The notes under the pieces were generated by a model. The model was not told the DNA's origin. It saw nothing but the letters and a program-made list of their open reading frames with translations, and did no database searches. Position numbers and translations under genes: made by a program. A stretch of 64,000 bases of DNA from Actinomadura luzonensis (lineage in GTDB: Bacteria; Actinomycetota; Actinomycetes; Streptosporangiales; Streptosporangiaceae), in the NCBI RefSeq assembly GCF_022664455.2, contig NZ_JAKRKC020000002.1:62001-126000 (forward strand). The letters run 5' to 3'. The stretch's first letter is position 1. Each line of letters opens with the position of its first letter. Shown here piece by piece: positions 8,380 to 17,574 of the stretch.

Positions 8380-9306
8380 TCAGTCCTTCTTGCCGGTGTT
8401 CTTGTCGGTGTTCTTGCCGGTCGCGTCGTCGAGGGCGTACTGGTCGTCCGAGGCGGCGCCGAGCACGGTGACGTCCCGGACCTTCCAGACGCCCTTCTCC
8501 TTCACAAGAGCGATCTTAAGGTGCGAATCGCGTACCGAGCGGATCGCTTCGGCGGAGTTCACCTGCTGGTCGACGACGACGATCGCGTGCGCGGTGGCCT
8601 CGTCCACGTCGGACAGGTACACCTCGCGGACCGTGGCCTGGGCGACGGCCTTCAGCTTGACGATGACCTGCGCCATCGCGCCGCCGAACGCCTGGTCGTA
8701 GGTGGCCAGGAAGTCGCCGGTGGCCTGGGCGCTCAAGGTGGAGCGGGTGGTCTGGAGGTCGCGGTAGTCGTAGCTGAGCAGGGACTTGCTGAAGGCGCTC
8801 GCGGTGCCCGAGACCTCCAGGCGGAGGGCGCGTTCGGTCTCCAGGGCGTTGCGGGCCTCCTCGGCGCGGGTCGCGGCCAGCCACTGCAGGACGGTGGTGG
8901 CGGCCAGGGCGGCTATGAGCATGGTGGTGGTGGCGGCCAGGACCCTGGCTCTGAGGACCCGGCTGCGCTTCCCGCCGCCCGACTGCTTCCCGCCGTCGTG
9001 GGCTGGCGTCTCTTGGGAGGAGGGGGAGGGGGCGGGCGTCTCTCGGGGGGAGGGGCTCGGCGTTCCTGCGGCGGAGGAGTCGGGCGTTCCTTCGGAAGGT
9101 GAGGAGTCGGGCGTTTCTCCGGAGGGGGAGGGCTCGGGCGCTTCTCCGGAGGGGGAGGCGGGCGAGTCTCCGGAGGGGGAGGGCGGCTTCTTGGAGGGTG
9201 GGGCCGTCGGCTGGTCGGAGGGGCGGGGCTCGTCCTCCGCTGGGCCTGGGGCGGTGCCGGAGGGGGGTGTGGTGGGGGTGGGGGCGAGGTCTTGTCCGGG
9301 GGTCAT
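8380..9306 (-). CDS. Mce-associated membrane protein
   Basis: Protein of 308 residues. A long Pro/Ser/Glu-rich cytoplasmic N-terminus (about 120 residues with repeated SPSGE-type units) precedes one membrane segment (TTTMLIAALAATTVLQWLA). The extracytoplasmic domain resembles the SnoaL/NTF2-like Mas proteins of mce operons. It is the last gene of the operon, with its ATG overlapping the mceF stop by 4 bp. Mas proteins are thought to stabilise the Mce transporter; only one is present here. Confidence 0.82.
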   Translation of the reverse strand: MTPGQDLAPTPTTPPSGTAPGPAEDEPRPSDQPTAPPSKKPPSPSGDSPASPSGEAPEPSPSGETPDSSPSEGTPDSSAAGTPSPSPRETPAPSPSSQETPAHDGGKQSGGGKRSRVLRARVLAATTTMLIAALAATTVLQWLAATRAEEARNALETERALRLEVSGTASAFSKSLLSYDYRDLQTTRSTLSAQATGDFLATYDQAFGGAMAQVIVKLKAVAQATVREVYLSDVDEATAHAIVVVDQQVNSAEAIRSVRDSHLKIALVKEKGVWKVRDVTVLGAASDDQYALDDATGKNTDKNTGKKD

Positions 9307-10649
9307 TCCGACTCCTCACGGCGGCGGGCCGCCCGGCCCGCCGCGGTCCAGCCCACGATGCCACCACTTGCCACTACGGCGAGGAATATCGCGACAATCA
9401 GCGGGACGATGTTCGTTGGGGTGCGGGACGCCGGGGCGGCCACCCCGGTGGGGGACGTCCCGGGTCCGGGTTCGCCGTCGCCCGCGGAGGGCGAGGGCGA
9501 CGCGGAGGTGGTGCCGGACCCGGAATCCGAGGGGTCCGAAGGGTCCGAGGGGCCGGGGGAGGCGGGGTGCCGGTCGCCGGTGTGGCGGACGTCCGGGGCG
9601 ACCGCCTGCTTGGGGCAGGCCCGGAGCTGCGGCACGCCCGGCGGCCCGATGGGCCCCGCGTACTCCTCCGCCGGCGTGGGCCCGCCCGGCACGCTGAAGA
9701 TGAACGTCGCCTTCCCGTACACGGTGTCGCCCTGCCGCTCGCTGATGTCGCCGGCGAGGCTGAGCGCCGTCGGCACGATGCTGAGCAGGTGGTGGGTGTT
9801 CCGCTCGGTCGCGGCCGAGAACGCCGGCCGGTGCGGCAGCCCCAGCGCGGTCAGCAGGCACGAGAAGCCCGGCCGTGACCGCTTGATGGCCGCGTCGAGC
9901 TGCGCGAACACGCCGGGCCCCTGGTCCAGGAAGGCGTTCAGGTCGGTACGCGAGGCCCGCAGCGCCGCCGTCACCGTGGCGAGGTCGCCGATCCCCGAGG
10001 CGAGCGCGTCCTTGCGCCCGGCCAGCGTGTGCGTGAGCCGCGTGAGCTGCACCGACAGGTCGTCCAGCAGGTCGGCGTTGTCGGCGAGGGTGCCGGTGAG
10101 GGAGTGGGCGTCGTCGATGAGGTTGCGGATCGTGGGCGCCCGCCCGTCGAGCGCGACCGCCAGCTCGTGGGTGATGGTCCTGGCGTCCCGGGGCGGCACC
10201 GCGTTGAGGAGCTTGCCGACGCCTTCGAACAGCCGCTTGTAGTCGAGCGGCACCGTCGTCCGCGTCAGCGGGATCGTGTCGCCGGCGGCCAGGGACGGCC
10301 CCCGCACGCCGCTCACGGGCGGCGACAGCTCCACGTACGGCTCGCCGACCGCCGACTTGCGCCGCACCTCGGCCGTCACGCCCTTCGGCAGCCGTACCCC
10401 CCGGTCGAGGTCCAGGCCGACCACGATGCGGCCGGGCGCGAGCCGCACGTCGCCGATCTTCCCGACCCGCACCCCCAGGTACGCCACGTCGAACCCGCGC
10501 ACCAGCCCGGGGGAGGAGACGAACTCGGCCGACACCCGGTACGGCCGCTCGACGGCGTCCAGCCGGATGATGGTGCTGAACGCCCAGACCGTCATGACGA
10601 TGCCCAGCAGCACGAAGAAGCCCAGGTTGAGATAGATGCGGTTCCTCAT
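9303..10649 (-). CDS. mceF: MCE-family substrate-binding protein, MceF position
   Basis: Sixth mce gene, 448 residues. An N-terminal membrane anchor (LGFFVLLGIVMTVWAF) is followed by the MCE domain (VSSPGLVRGFDVAYLGVRVG) and a long helical region that builds the lipid channel. Unlike its five siblings it ends in a Pro/Ser-rich stretch and a second hydrophobic segment (IVPLIVAIFLAVVASGGIV) followed by Arg residues, so both ends may be membrane-anchored. It overlaps the neighbouring Mas gene by 4 bp. Confidence 0.9.
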   Translation of the reverse strand: MRNRIYLNLGFFVLLGIVMTVWAFSTIIRLDAVERPYRVSAEFVSSPGLVRGFDVAYLGVRVGKIGDVRLAPGRIVVGLDLDRGVRLPKGVTAEVRRKSAVGEPYVELSPPVSGVRGPSLAAGDTIPLTRTTVPLDYKRLFEGVGKLLNAVPPRDARTITHELAVALDGRAPTIRNLIDDAHSLTGTLADNADLLDDLSVQLTRLTHTLAGRKDALASGIGDLATVTAALRASRTDLNAFLDQGPGVFAQLDAAIKRSRPGFSCLLTALGLPHRPAFSAATERNTHHLLSIVPTALSLAGDISERQGDTVYGKATFIFSVPGGPTPAEEYAGPIGPPGVPQLRACPKQAVAPDVRHTGDRHPASPGPSDPSDPSDSGSGTTSASPSPSAGDGEPGPGTSPTGVAAPASRTPTNIVPLIVAIFLAVVASGGIVGWTAAGRAARRREESE

Positions 10650-11650
10650 CGCGGCGGCTCCAGCAGCAGGCGGAAGTCCCCGCGCCGGTCGGCGGCGGGC
10701 GGGTCGCCGGCGGGGGCGGGCAGCAGCAGGCCCTTGAGCCAGATGTAGGTGAGCATCTGCCCGTTGACCACGATCGGCGGCGCGTCGATGAACGCCTGGA
10801 TCTCGGCCACCAGCCGCTTCAGGTCCTCCTTGCCGCGCTGCATGGACGACGAGATCGCCTCCAGCTCGCGCAGCAGCGTGCGCAGCCGGGCCGCGTGGCG
10901 CGGGTACACGGTGAGGTTGACCTCCTTGGCGAGCTTCGTCAGCGCGATCACCGCCGTCTTGATGTGGTGCCGGCCGTGCGCGAGCCGCGAGGTGGCGGCG
11001 GCGAGCGTGCCGGGCAGCCGGTCCAGCTCGTCGCTGCCCTTGGCGAGGTCGTCGCCCAGCCGGGCGAGCGCGTCGATGGTGGTGCCGAGGTCGGCGCGGG
11101 CGGCGGCGTAGGCGTCGGTGACCTCGGCGGTCTGCTTGATGAGCCGGTTGACCTCGTCGCCCTGCCCGGCGAACGCGGTGGAGGCGGCGTCCAGGATGGC
11201 GTTGACGTCCTGCGCGCCGAGCGCCTCGATGAGCGGCCCGGCCTTGGCGGTGACCTGCTCGATGTCCGGTTCGACGGAGGTGTCGGCGATGGTGGCGCCG
11301 TCGGCCAGGTACGGCCCCGTGGACAGGTCCTTGCCCTTCGGCGGGGTGAGCAGCACGTAGTTCTCGCCCAGCACCGACGTCTTCGCGACCGTGGCCGTGC
11401 TGCCCTGCGGCACCCGGTGCGCGGCCTCGATCGACATCGCGACCCGCGCCCGGTAGCCCTGCAGGCTGACGCCGGTCACCGTGCCGACCCGCACGTCCGC
11501 GATCTGCACGCTGTGCCCGCTGACCAGGCTCTGCGCGTCGTCGAAGACCGCGTACAGGGTCAGCTCGCCGGTGGTGGCGCCGAGCGTCCGCAGCGAGCAG
11601 GACGCGGTCACCGCCAGCGCGAGCAGCGCGGCCAGCAGGCGGGCCCTCAT
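10646..11650 (-). CDS. mceE: MCE-family lipoprotein, MceE position
   Basis: Fifth mce gene, 334 residues. The lipobox is TASC with cysteine at residue 18, followed by an MCE domain (FDDAQSLVSGHSVQIADVRV) and a helical C-terminal region. MceE is the lipidated subunit (LprK-type) in mycobacteria. The start ATG at 11648-11650 overlaps the mceD stop (ATGA). It is a subunit of the hexameric MCE tunnel that carries lipids or steroids from the cell surface to the YrbE permeases. Confidence 0.9.
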   Translation of the reverse strand: MRARLLAALLALAVTASCSLRTLGATTGELTLYAVFDDAQSLVSGHSVQIADVRVGTVTGVSLQGYRARVAMSIEAAHRVPQGSTATVAKTSVLGENYVLLTPPKGKDLSTGPYLADGATIADTSVEPDIEQVTAKAGPLIEALGAQDVNAILDAASTAFAGQGDEVNRLIKQTAEVTDAYAAARADLGTTIDALARLGDDLAKGSDELDRLPGTLAAATSRLAHGRHHIKTAVIALTKLAKEVNLTVYPRHAARLRTLLRELEAISSSMQRGKEDLKRLVAEIQAFIDAPPIVVNGQMLTYIWLKGLLLPAPAGDPPAADRRGDFRLLLEPPR

Positions 11651-12672
11651 CGCCGCCCCGCCCGGCGCTCGAAGGGGCAGTTGCTGAGCCCGGCGGGCAG
11701 GCACGGCACCCGTCCCAGGTTCAGCGCGTCGAACAGCGGCTGCAGCCAGGCCCGGGTCATCGCGTTGAGCACGACCCGGATCTTCAGCACGTGCTGCTTC
11801 CTGTCCCAGGAGTCGACGAGCACGTCGGCGAAGTCGGCCGCGCCCTTGACCGCCTGCGCGACGGAGGCGCTGTTGGCCCGCAGCGTCAGCACCAGCTCCG
11901 CCAGCGTGCCCGCGGCCTGCGGCAGCCGCGCCGAGTACTGCTCGATGAGCACGTCGCCGCGCCGCACGAAGTCGGCCATGCCGGAGACGAAGCCGCGCAG
12001 CCGCCGCCGCTCCTCGGCGAGGATCGCGCTGGCCTCGGAGAAGGAGTCGATGGCGCCGGTCACCTGGCTCTCGCGCTCGTTGAGCCGGGTGGCGATCCTG
12101 TTCAGGCCCTTGGCCAGGTCGATGAGCTGCTGGTCCTGCTTGGCCAGGGTGTCGGTCAGCTCGGCGGTGTCGGCGATCGCGTTGTTGATCGTCTTGCCGC
12201 GGCCGCGGACGCCGGTGGCCAGGTTCCCGGCCACCTCGCCCAGCTTGTCGGAGTCGAGCGCGTCGGTCAGGCGGGTGAACGCGTCGAGCGCGTCGTCGAT
12301 CTCCACCGGCAGCTCGGTGCGCTCCAGCGGGATCGTCGTCCCGGCCGCGAGCCGCCGGTCGCCGGGTTTCCACGGCGGGTAGAGCACGACGTTGCGCTCG
12401 CCCAGCGTGTTCTGCGGCGCGACCACGGCCCGGACGTCCGCCGGGAGCGGCACGTCGCGGTCCACCAGCAGGCCGACGCGCACGTGGTCGCCCTCGATGC
12501 GGATGGTGTCGACGTACCCGGCGTCCAGGCCCATGACCTTGACGCGGGCCTGCTCGTACAGGGAGGGCGCGGCGCTGAAGATCGCGGTCAGCCGGTACGG
12601 CCGCGCCCCCAGCACCGAGCACCCGGACGCGAGCAGCGCCCACGCCGCCAGGACCGCCGCCAGCCGCCTCAC
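11647..12672 (-). CDS. mceD: MCE-family lipoprotein, MceD position
   Basis: Fourth mce gene, 341 residues from a GTG at 12670-12672 that overlaps the mceC stop (GTGA). The N-terminus is a lipoprotein signal (LLASGC, cysteine at residue 18). An MCE domain (SAAPSLYEQARVKVMGLDAG) and a long helical region follow. A lipobox here is unexpected, since in mycobacterial operons only MceE is lipidated; this operon thus encodes two adjacent lipoprotein MCE subunits. An upstream in-frame ATG would hide the signal peptide behind a low-complexity Arg/Gly stretch, so the GTG is preferred. Confidence 0.88.
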   Translation of the reverse strand: MRRLAAVLAAWALLASGCSVLGARPYRLTAIFSAAPSLYEQARVKVMGLDAGYVDTIRIEGDHVRVGLLVDRDVPLPADVRAVVAPQNTLGERNVVLYPPWKPGDRRLAAGTTIPLERTELPVEIDDALDAFTRLTDALDSDKLGEVAGNLATGVRGRGKTINNAIADTAELTDTLAKQDQQLIDLAKGLNRIATRLNERESQVTGAIDSFSEASAILAEERRRLRGFVSGMADFVRRGDVLIEQYSARLPQAAGTLAELVLTLRANSASVAQAVKGAADFADVLVDSWDRKQHVLKIRVVLNAMTRAWLQPLFDALNLGRVPCLPAGLSNCPFERRAGRR

Positions 12673-13706
12673 CGGTCGTCCTTCCTGTCCTTGGCCCGGT
12701 CGTCCGCCACCGCCGCCAGCACCTCGGGGTTGATCGGGCCGAGGCCGGTGGCGATGGCCTCCAGCCAGGGGCCCTGCCCGCCCATCGTGGACAGGCCGGT
12801 GAAGGTCGGCCCGGCCCACGCCAGCAGCGCGTTGAACTGCTTGTTGCTGCCGCTGAGCCGGGTGGTGATGGCCGCGTTGTCGTCCAGCACCCGTACGAGG
12901 GAGCGCTCGTGCTCGGCGATGAGCCGCGTGGTGCTCTGCACGAGGTCGCTGCCGTCGCCGAGCAGGGTGCGCAGCTCGGCCCGCCGTTCGCGCAGCTCCG
13001 ACAGCATGACCTCGATCGCGTCGATGAGCCGGACGAGCTGCTTGTCCTTCTTCTCCAGGACGTCCATGACCTTGTTGCCGTTGTCCAGCAGCCGCTGGAG
13101 CTGCGGCTCGCTCCTGCTGATCGTGTCCGACAGGTCGCCGATGTTGCGCAGCAGCCGGGTGAGCCGGCCGCGCTTGGCCAGGTCCACCTTGTTCAGCTCG
13201 CTGAGCAGGTCGTCCACGGCGCGGGTGTCGAGGCGGTTGACCAGCCGGGTGGCGTCGTTGATGGCGTCGTTGACCAGCGTGGGCACGCCGGTCCTGGCGA
13301 GGGGGATGCGCCGCTGCGCCTCGGGGAGCTGGTCCAGGTACGGGGCCGCGACGGCGCCGGTGAGCTTGACGTACCGGCCGCCGAGCAGGTTCGACAGGGC
13401 GATGTCGGCGCGGGTGGCGCGGCCGAGCCGCACGCCGTCGTCCACCTTCCAGGTGACGATCACCTGGCCGTGCGCGTAGTCGGGGCGGACCTCGGTCACC
13501 TTGCCGACCCGCACCCCGGCCACCCGCACGTCGTTGCCGGTGCGGAGCCCGCCGGAGTCGGTGAACACGCCGGAGACGGTGTAGCCGCCCTCCAGCAGCC
13601 CGAGGTTGCCGATCAGGAACGTGACGAGGAGGATCACGGCGAGCGTGGCCAGCGACACCAGGCCGACGGCGTGCTTGTTGCGGTCCCTGAACGAGGTGAG
13701 CGGCAT
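12669..13706 (-). CDS. mceC: MCE-family protein, MceC position
   Basis: Third mce gene, 345 residues. One N-terminal membrane segment (VSLATLAVILLVTFLIGNLG) leads into the MCE domain (FTDSGGLRTGNDVRVAGVRVG) and a helical C-terminal half rich in Leu/Arg heptads. The ATG at 13704-13706 overlaps the mceB stop by one base. It contributes one subunit to the heterohexameric MCE needle. Confidence 0.92.
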   Translation of the reverse strand: MPLTSFRDRNKHAVGLVSLATLAVILLVTFLIGNLGLLEGGYTVSGVFTDSGGLRTGNDVRVAGVRVGKVTEVRPDYAHGQVIVTWKVDDGVRLGRATRADIALSNLLGGRYVKLTGAVAAPYLDQLPEAQRRIPLARTGVPTLVNDAINDATRLVNRLDTRAVDDLLSELNKVDLAKRGRLTRLLRNIGDLSDTISRSEPQLQRLLDNGNKVMDVLEKKDKQLVRLIDAIEVMLSELRERRAELRTLLGDGSDLVQSTTRLIAEHERSLVRVLDDNAAITTRLSGSNKQFNALLAWAGPTFTGLSTMGGQGPWLEAIATGLGPINPEVLAAVADDRAKDRKDDR

Positions 13707-14761
13707 CAGCGGCCCACCATCAGCTTGCGCAGGTCGTCGGCGCTCTGCACCCGCGTGTTGCGCAGCGGCGGCGGCGTCCGCATCCCGTACGGGCACGGCG
13801 AGGGCCCGAGCGCCAGGCACGGCACCGCGGTGATGAAGTAGTGGCCGCGGTCCACCGTCGAGTAGGCCCGCGCGAACAGCGGCTGCAACGTGCTCACCGT
13901 CCGGTCGATCTCGCCCACGTGCCGCCGCACGCCGCCGGTCAGGCCCTTCAGGTTCTCCACGAACGCCCCCAGCTCCCCGGCGTTCCTGCCCAGCACCTCG
14001 TCGGAGGTGTGGACGGTGGCGGACAGCTGCACCAGCGCGTCGTCCACGAGCCGCCGGTTGTCGGCGAACGCCTCGGTCAGCGTCACGAGGTTGTCCACGA
14101 GCTGCTCGATCTGCTTGTCGCGGCGGGCCAGCACGCCGCTGACCGTGGCGTAGTCCTCCAGCAGCCGCTCGATCGTCTGCCGGCGTTCGGCGACGGTGGT
14201 GGTGATGGCGTCGACGTTGTCCAGCAGCCGCGGCAGGTTGCGCTCGTTGCCCTTGAGCGCGGTCGCGGCGGCGGTGAGGAGCTGGTTGATCTGGTCGGCG
14301 TCGAGGCTGCGGGTGAGCGGGCCGAGGTCGCTGACGAGCTGCCCGATGTCGACGACGGAGGAGGTGCGGGCGATGCGGCCGCCGGGCGGCAGCCGGCCGG
14401 GCGCGGTGCCGGGCAGCAGGTAGACCACGCGCTGGCCGATCGCGTTGCGCCAGCGGATCGCGGCCTCGGAGTCGGCCGGCACCCGGACGGCGTCCTGCAC
14501 CTCCATGGTGACCTCGGCGCGGCCGTCCACGACCCTGATGCCGTCCACCCGGCCGACCGGCGCGCCGGCGATCTTCACCTGGTCGCCCTCGGTGAGGCCG
14601 GACACGTCGTCGAAGGTGGCGACGATCCGGTAGCCGCCGCCCCCGCCGACCTTCGCGATCTGCACGCCGATCAGCACGATCAGCGCCACGGTCAGCCCGA
14701 TGAACAGCACGAAACGGGCGAAGGTCCAGCGGCGGCGCCTGCGCTCGGCGGAGACGGCCAT
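13706..14761 (-). CDS. mceB: MCE-family protein, MceB position
   Basis: Second mce gene, 351 residues. It has an Arg-rich N-terminus, a membrane segment (VLFIGLTVALIVLIGVQIA) and the MCE domain (FDDVSGLTEGDQVKIAGAPVG). The helical region is followed by a C-terminus with paired Cys (CLALGPSPCPYG). It is separated from mceA by one base and is an anchored subunit of the same transporter. Confidence 0.92.
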   Translation of the reverse strand: MAVSAERRRRRWTFARFVLFIGLTVALIVLIGVQIAKVGGGGGYRIVATFDDVSGLTEGDQVKIAGAPVGRVDGIRVVDGRAEVTMEVQDAVRVPADSEAAIRWRNAIGQRVVYLLPGTAPGRLPPGGRIARTSSVVDIGQLVSDLGPLTRSLDADQINQLLTAAATALKGNERNLPRLLDNVDAITTTVAERRQTIERLLEDYATVSGVLARRDKQIEQLVDNLVTLTEAFADNRRLVDDALVQLSATVHTSDEVLGRNAGELGAFVENLKGLTGGVRRHVGEIDRTVSTLQPLFARAYSTVDRGHYFITAVPCLALGPSPCPYGMRTPPPLRNTRVQSADDLRKLMVGR

Positions 14762-14762
14762 G

Positions 14763-15782
14763 TCAGCGCCTCCCGTCGGTGGGGCCGCAGGCGCCGACGA
14801 TCAGCTCGCAGACGTCGGTGGCGACGAACGCCTCCACCTGGAGCTGGTTCCTGCCGTTCGGGCCGGGCGCCTCGATCAGCTCGTTGAGCAGGGCGAGCAG
14901 CCGGTTCAGGCCGCGTACGCCGTCGCCGGCCAGGCCGAGCTGGGCGTAGATGAGCGCGGCCACCCGCTCGGCCGAGTGCACCCCGGCCCGCAGGTCCTGG
15001 CGGTGCGCGCGCAGGCCGTGCGCGCCGAGGTCGCTGATCGAGGTGACCTCCTCCAGCAGGGCGCGCACCTTGTCCGCGCGGGCCAGCAGGCCGGGGGTGA
15101 TGACGTTGACGTCGGAGGAGATCGACACCAGCTCGTCGCCCTTGTCGGACAGGGCGGTGCCGAGCGCGGCCGTGTCGCGCAGGAAGCGGCGGGCGCGCTC
15201 CCGCTGCCGGTGCGCGACGCCGACGACGGTGCCGGCGTCGCCGATCAGCTCGCGGAGCTGCCCGCCCTCGCCGTCCAGGCCCTGGGCGAGGGTGTGGACG
15301 ATGACGGTGACCTCGCGCGGGTCGATCGCGTCCAGGCCGCGGTAGGCGTCGCCGAGCGTGTCGGACAGGTCGAGCGGGCCCGAGGTGTCGGTGATGACCG
15401 CGCCGGAGGCGAGGAAGGGGCCGGTGCTCTCGCCCGTGCCGGGGACGAGGGAGACGTACTTGGGGCCGAACACCGAGCTCGGCTCGATGGAGGCGGAGGC
15501 GGAGGCGGGCACCCGCACGCCGGGCTGGACGTGCATGGTGACCACGGCCCGGCCCCTGGCGTCCAGCGAGACGCCGGTCACGTCGCCGACCGTGATGCCG
15601 CGGATCTTGACCGGCGAGTTGGTGTCCAGGCCCTGCCCGGCGCGCGTGAAGACCGCGTCGATCCGCGTCCCGCGCAGCTCGGTGGCCGTGCGCACGACGA
15701 AGACCGTCGCCCCGGCCAGGACCGCGAGCGTCGCGAAGGCGATGCCCACGCGGGCGGCGAGAGGGAACTCGAATCGGGCCAC
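14763..15782 (-). CDS. mceA: MCE-family protein, MceA position
   Basis: First mce gene, 339 residues. A membrane anchor (VGIAFATLAVLAGATVFVV) is followed by the MCE domain (FTRAGQGLDTNSPVKIRGITVG), the helical channel region and a C-terminus with two Cys (DVCELIVGACG). It begins only 4 bp after the yrbEB stop in the operon. Substrate specificity of the operon cannot be read from the sequence; no KstR-type operator or cholesterol gene is visible. Confidence 0.92.
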   Translation of the reverse strand: MARFEFPLAARVGIAFATLAVLAGATVFVVRTATELRGTRIDAVFTRAGQGLDTNSPVKIRGITVGDVTGVSLDARGRAVVTMHVQPGVRVPASASASIEPSSVFGPKYVSLVPGTGESTGPFLASGAVITDTSGPLDLSDTLGDAYRGLDAIDPREVTVIVHTLAQGLDGEGGQLRELIGDAGTVVGVAHRQRERARRFLRDTAALGTALSDKGDELVSISSDVNVITPGLLARADKVRALLEEVTSISDLGAHGLRAHRQDLRAGVHSAERVAALIYAQLGLAGDGVRGLNRLLALLNELIEAPGPNGRNQLQVEAFVATDVCELIVGACGPTDGRR

Positions 15783-15786
15783 CGGC

Positions 15787-16641
15787 TCACCCCGTCAGCG
15801 GTATGTTGCCGCCGCCGCCCCAGAACAGGTACGACAGCAGCAGGTTGAGCAGCACGATCGTGACGATCGACTGCCGGATGGCGCGGCCCGCCGCGACGCC
15901 CACCCCCACCGGCCCGCCGGTGGCGTGGAAGCCGTGGTAGCAGTGGATCACGATGACCGCGAAGGCGAACACGCCGACCTTGGCGACGCTGAACAGGATG
16001 TCGCTGACCGGCAGGTAGAGGTAGAAGTAGTAGTCGTAGACGCCGGGCGCGAGGCCGAACAGCGCCGTGCACATCAGCCGGGTGGCGAAGAAGCTGGCGA
16101 ACAGCGCGATCAGGTAGATCGGCATGAGCGCCAGCAGCGCCGCCACCACCCGGGTGCAGATGAGGTAGGTGAAGGCGTTGATGCCCATCACCTCCAGCGC
16201 GTCGATCTCCTCCGAGATCCGCATCGCGCCCAGCTCCGCCGTGAACGACGAGCCGACCTGCGCCGCGAGGGCCGTGGCCGCGATGATCGGGGTGATCTCG
16301 CGGACGTTGGCGAAGCTGCCGACCAGCCCCATGAACGACTCCGCGCCGATCGCCTGCAACCCCTGGTAGCCCTGCAGGCCCACGGTCGCGCCCACGACGA
16401 AGGCCATGGTGAACACCACGAACACCATGCCGCCGCCGATGACGGTCGCGCCGACGCCCACCACGACGTCGCTGACCTGCCGGATGACGACCTTGAAGTA
16501 CCGCAGCCGCAGGATCACGTCGCGGACGCAGTAGAAGAGCACCTTCCAGACGAACAGCGGCCAGTCGGCCAGCCCGGCGAACCGCTCGGCGAGCTCCCGC
16601 CCCCGGTGGGCGAGCCGCAGGCCGGCCGTCCGCGTCACCAT
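15787..16641 (-). CDS. yrbEB: YrbE/MlaE-family permease, second copy
   Basis: Integral membrane permease of 284 residues with the MlaE hallmark region GSSFTAELGAMRISEEIDALEVMGIN, whose Glu-rich coupling helix contacts the ATPase. It has five to six membrane segments and the C-terminal HATGGPVGVGVAAGRAI signature. The start ATG overlaps the yrbEA stop (TGATG), which excludes longer forms. With YrbEA it forms the heterodimeric channel energised by an MceG/Mkl ATPase not encoded here. Confidence 0.92.
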   Translation of the reverse strand: MVTRTAGLRLAHRGRELAERFAGLADWPLFVWKVLFYCVRDVILRLRYFKVVIRQVSDVVVGVGATVIGGGMVFVVFTMAFVVGATVGLQGYQGLQAIGAESFMGLVGSFANVREITPIIAATALAAQVGSSFTAELGAMRISEEIDALEVMGINAFTYLICTRVVAALLALMPIYLIALFASFFATRLMCTALFGLAPGVYDYYFYLYLPVSDILFSVAKVGVFAFAVIVIHCYHGFHATGGPVGVGVAAGRAIRQSIVTIVLLNLLLSYLFWGGGGNIPLTG

Positions 16642-17432
16642 CAGAGCGACCTTGGGGGATAGGCGAGGAAGTACACCGCCGAGATCACGTAGTTGAACGT
16701 GAACACCAGCATGAACGTCACCACGGTCGCCTGGTTGACCGCCCGCCCCACGCCGACCGGGCTGGTGGCGCAGGTCATGCCCTTGTAGCAGGCCACGGCG
16801 GCGGCGATGAAGCCGAAGATCCACGCCTTGAACAGGGTGACGTACAGGTCGGAGGAGACCACCAGCGACAGCGCCCCGTCGAAGTACGCGCCCGGCGTCA
16901 CGCCCTGCACGACGACGTTGAAGAAGTAGCCGCCGCTCGCGCCCGCCAGGATGACCAGCGGGCACAGGCACACCGCGATCGTGCTGGCCGCCCACATGCG
17001 CGGCGTGACCAGGCGGTGGATCGGGTTGACCGACATGACCTCCATGGCCGACAGTTCGTCGCGGATGTGCCGCGCGCCGATGTCGGAGGTCATGGCGCTG
17101 CCGCCCGCGCCGGCGATGAGCAGCGCGCTGGCCAGCGGCGCCACCTCGCGGATGAGGCCGACGAACACCGCGCTGCCGGTGGCCGAGCCCGCGCCGAGCT
17201 GCCAGGCCAGCTCGCCCACCTGCAGCGCCACGGTCGCGCCCAGCGGCAGCGAGACCAGCAGCACCGGGACGCTGGTCACGCGGGCCAGGAACCAGCACTG
17301 GTCGACGAACTCCCACCACCAGCTCTTGACGTCCCAGCTGCGCCGCAGCCCCTCCAGGGCGATGACGAACAGGTCACCGACCTGCCCGAGCATCGACCGG
17401 GCCTTGCGTCCGACGAATCCGGACCCGGCCAT
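16641..17432 (-). CDS. yrbEA: YrbE/MlaE-family permease, first copy
   Basis: First gene of the mce operon, 263 residues, MlaE family. It shows GSAMTSDIGARHIRDELSAMEVMSV (the coupling-helix motif in its YrbE form) and KGMTCATSPVGVGRAVN near the C-terminus. A GGAGGTGG ribosome binding site precedes the ATG. It pairs with YrbEB as the inner-membrane part of the lipid importer. The upstream 140 bp carries the likely operon promoter. Confidence 0.92.
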   Translation of the reverse strand: MAGSGFVGRKARSMLGQVGDLFVIALEGLRRSWDVKSWWWEFVDQCWFLARVTSVPVLLVSLPLGATVALQVGELAWQLGAGSATGSAVFVGLIREVAPLASALLIAGAGGSAMTSDIGARHIRDELSAMEVMSVNPIHRLVTPRMWAASTIAVCLCPLVILAGASGGYFFNVVVQGVTPGAYFDGALSLVVSSDLYVTLFKAWIFGFIAAAVACYKGMTCATSPVGVGRAVNQATVVTFMLVFTFNYVISAVYFLAYPPRSL

Positions 17433-17466
17433 TGGCCGACCACCTCCGCCCGCCTACGGATCAGTC

Positions 17467-17495
17467 ACCCTACTGACGGGGTGTCCAGTAGTCGA
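17467..17495 (-). promoter_or_regulatory. Candidate promoter of the mce operon
   Basis: On the minus strand TCGACT (17490-17495) and TAGGGT (17467-17472) are 17 bp apart, about 35 bp before the yrbEA start. The match to -35/-10 consensus is only partial. Confidence 0.35.
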
Positions 17496-17498
17496 CGC

Positions 17499-17519
17499 TT
17501 TCCTCGGAATTTGAGGAAA
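17499..17519. terminator. Inverted repeat between pepP and mce operon
   Basis: TTTCCTC (17499-17505) and GAGGAAA (17513-17519) form a perfect 7-bp stem with a 7-nt loop, downstream of neither reading frame's stop but immediately upstream of the mce promoter. It could be an operator instead of a terminator. Confidence 0.4.
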
Positions 17520-17574
17520 AGGTATGAGGGGCGGGCCGCGCCTTATCAGGCATGCACGAAACGTGACCGCTTCG

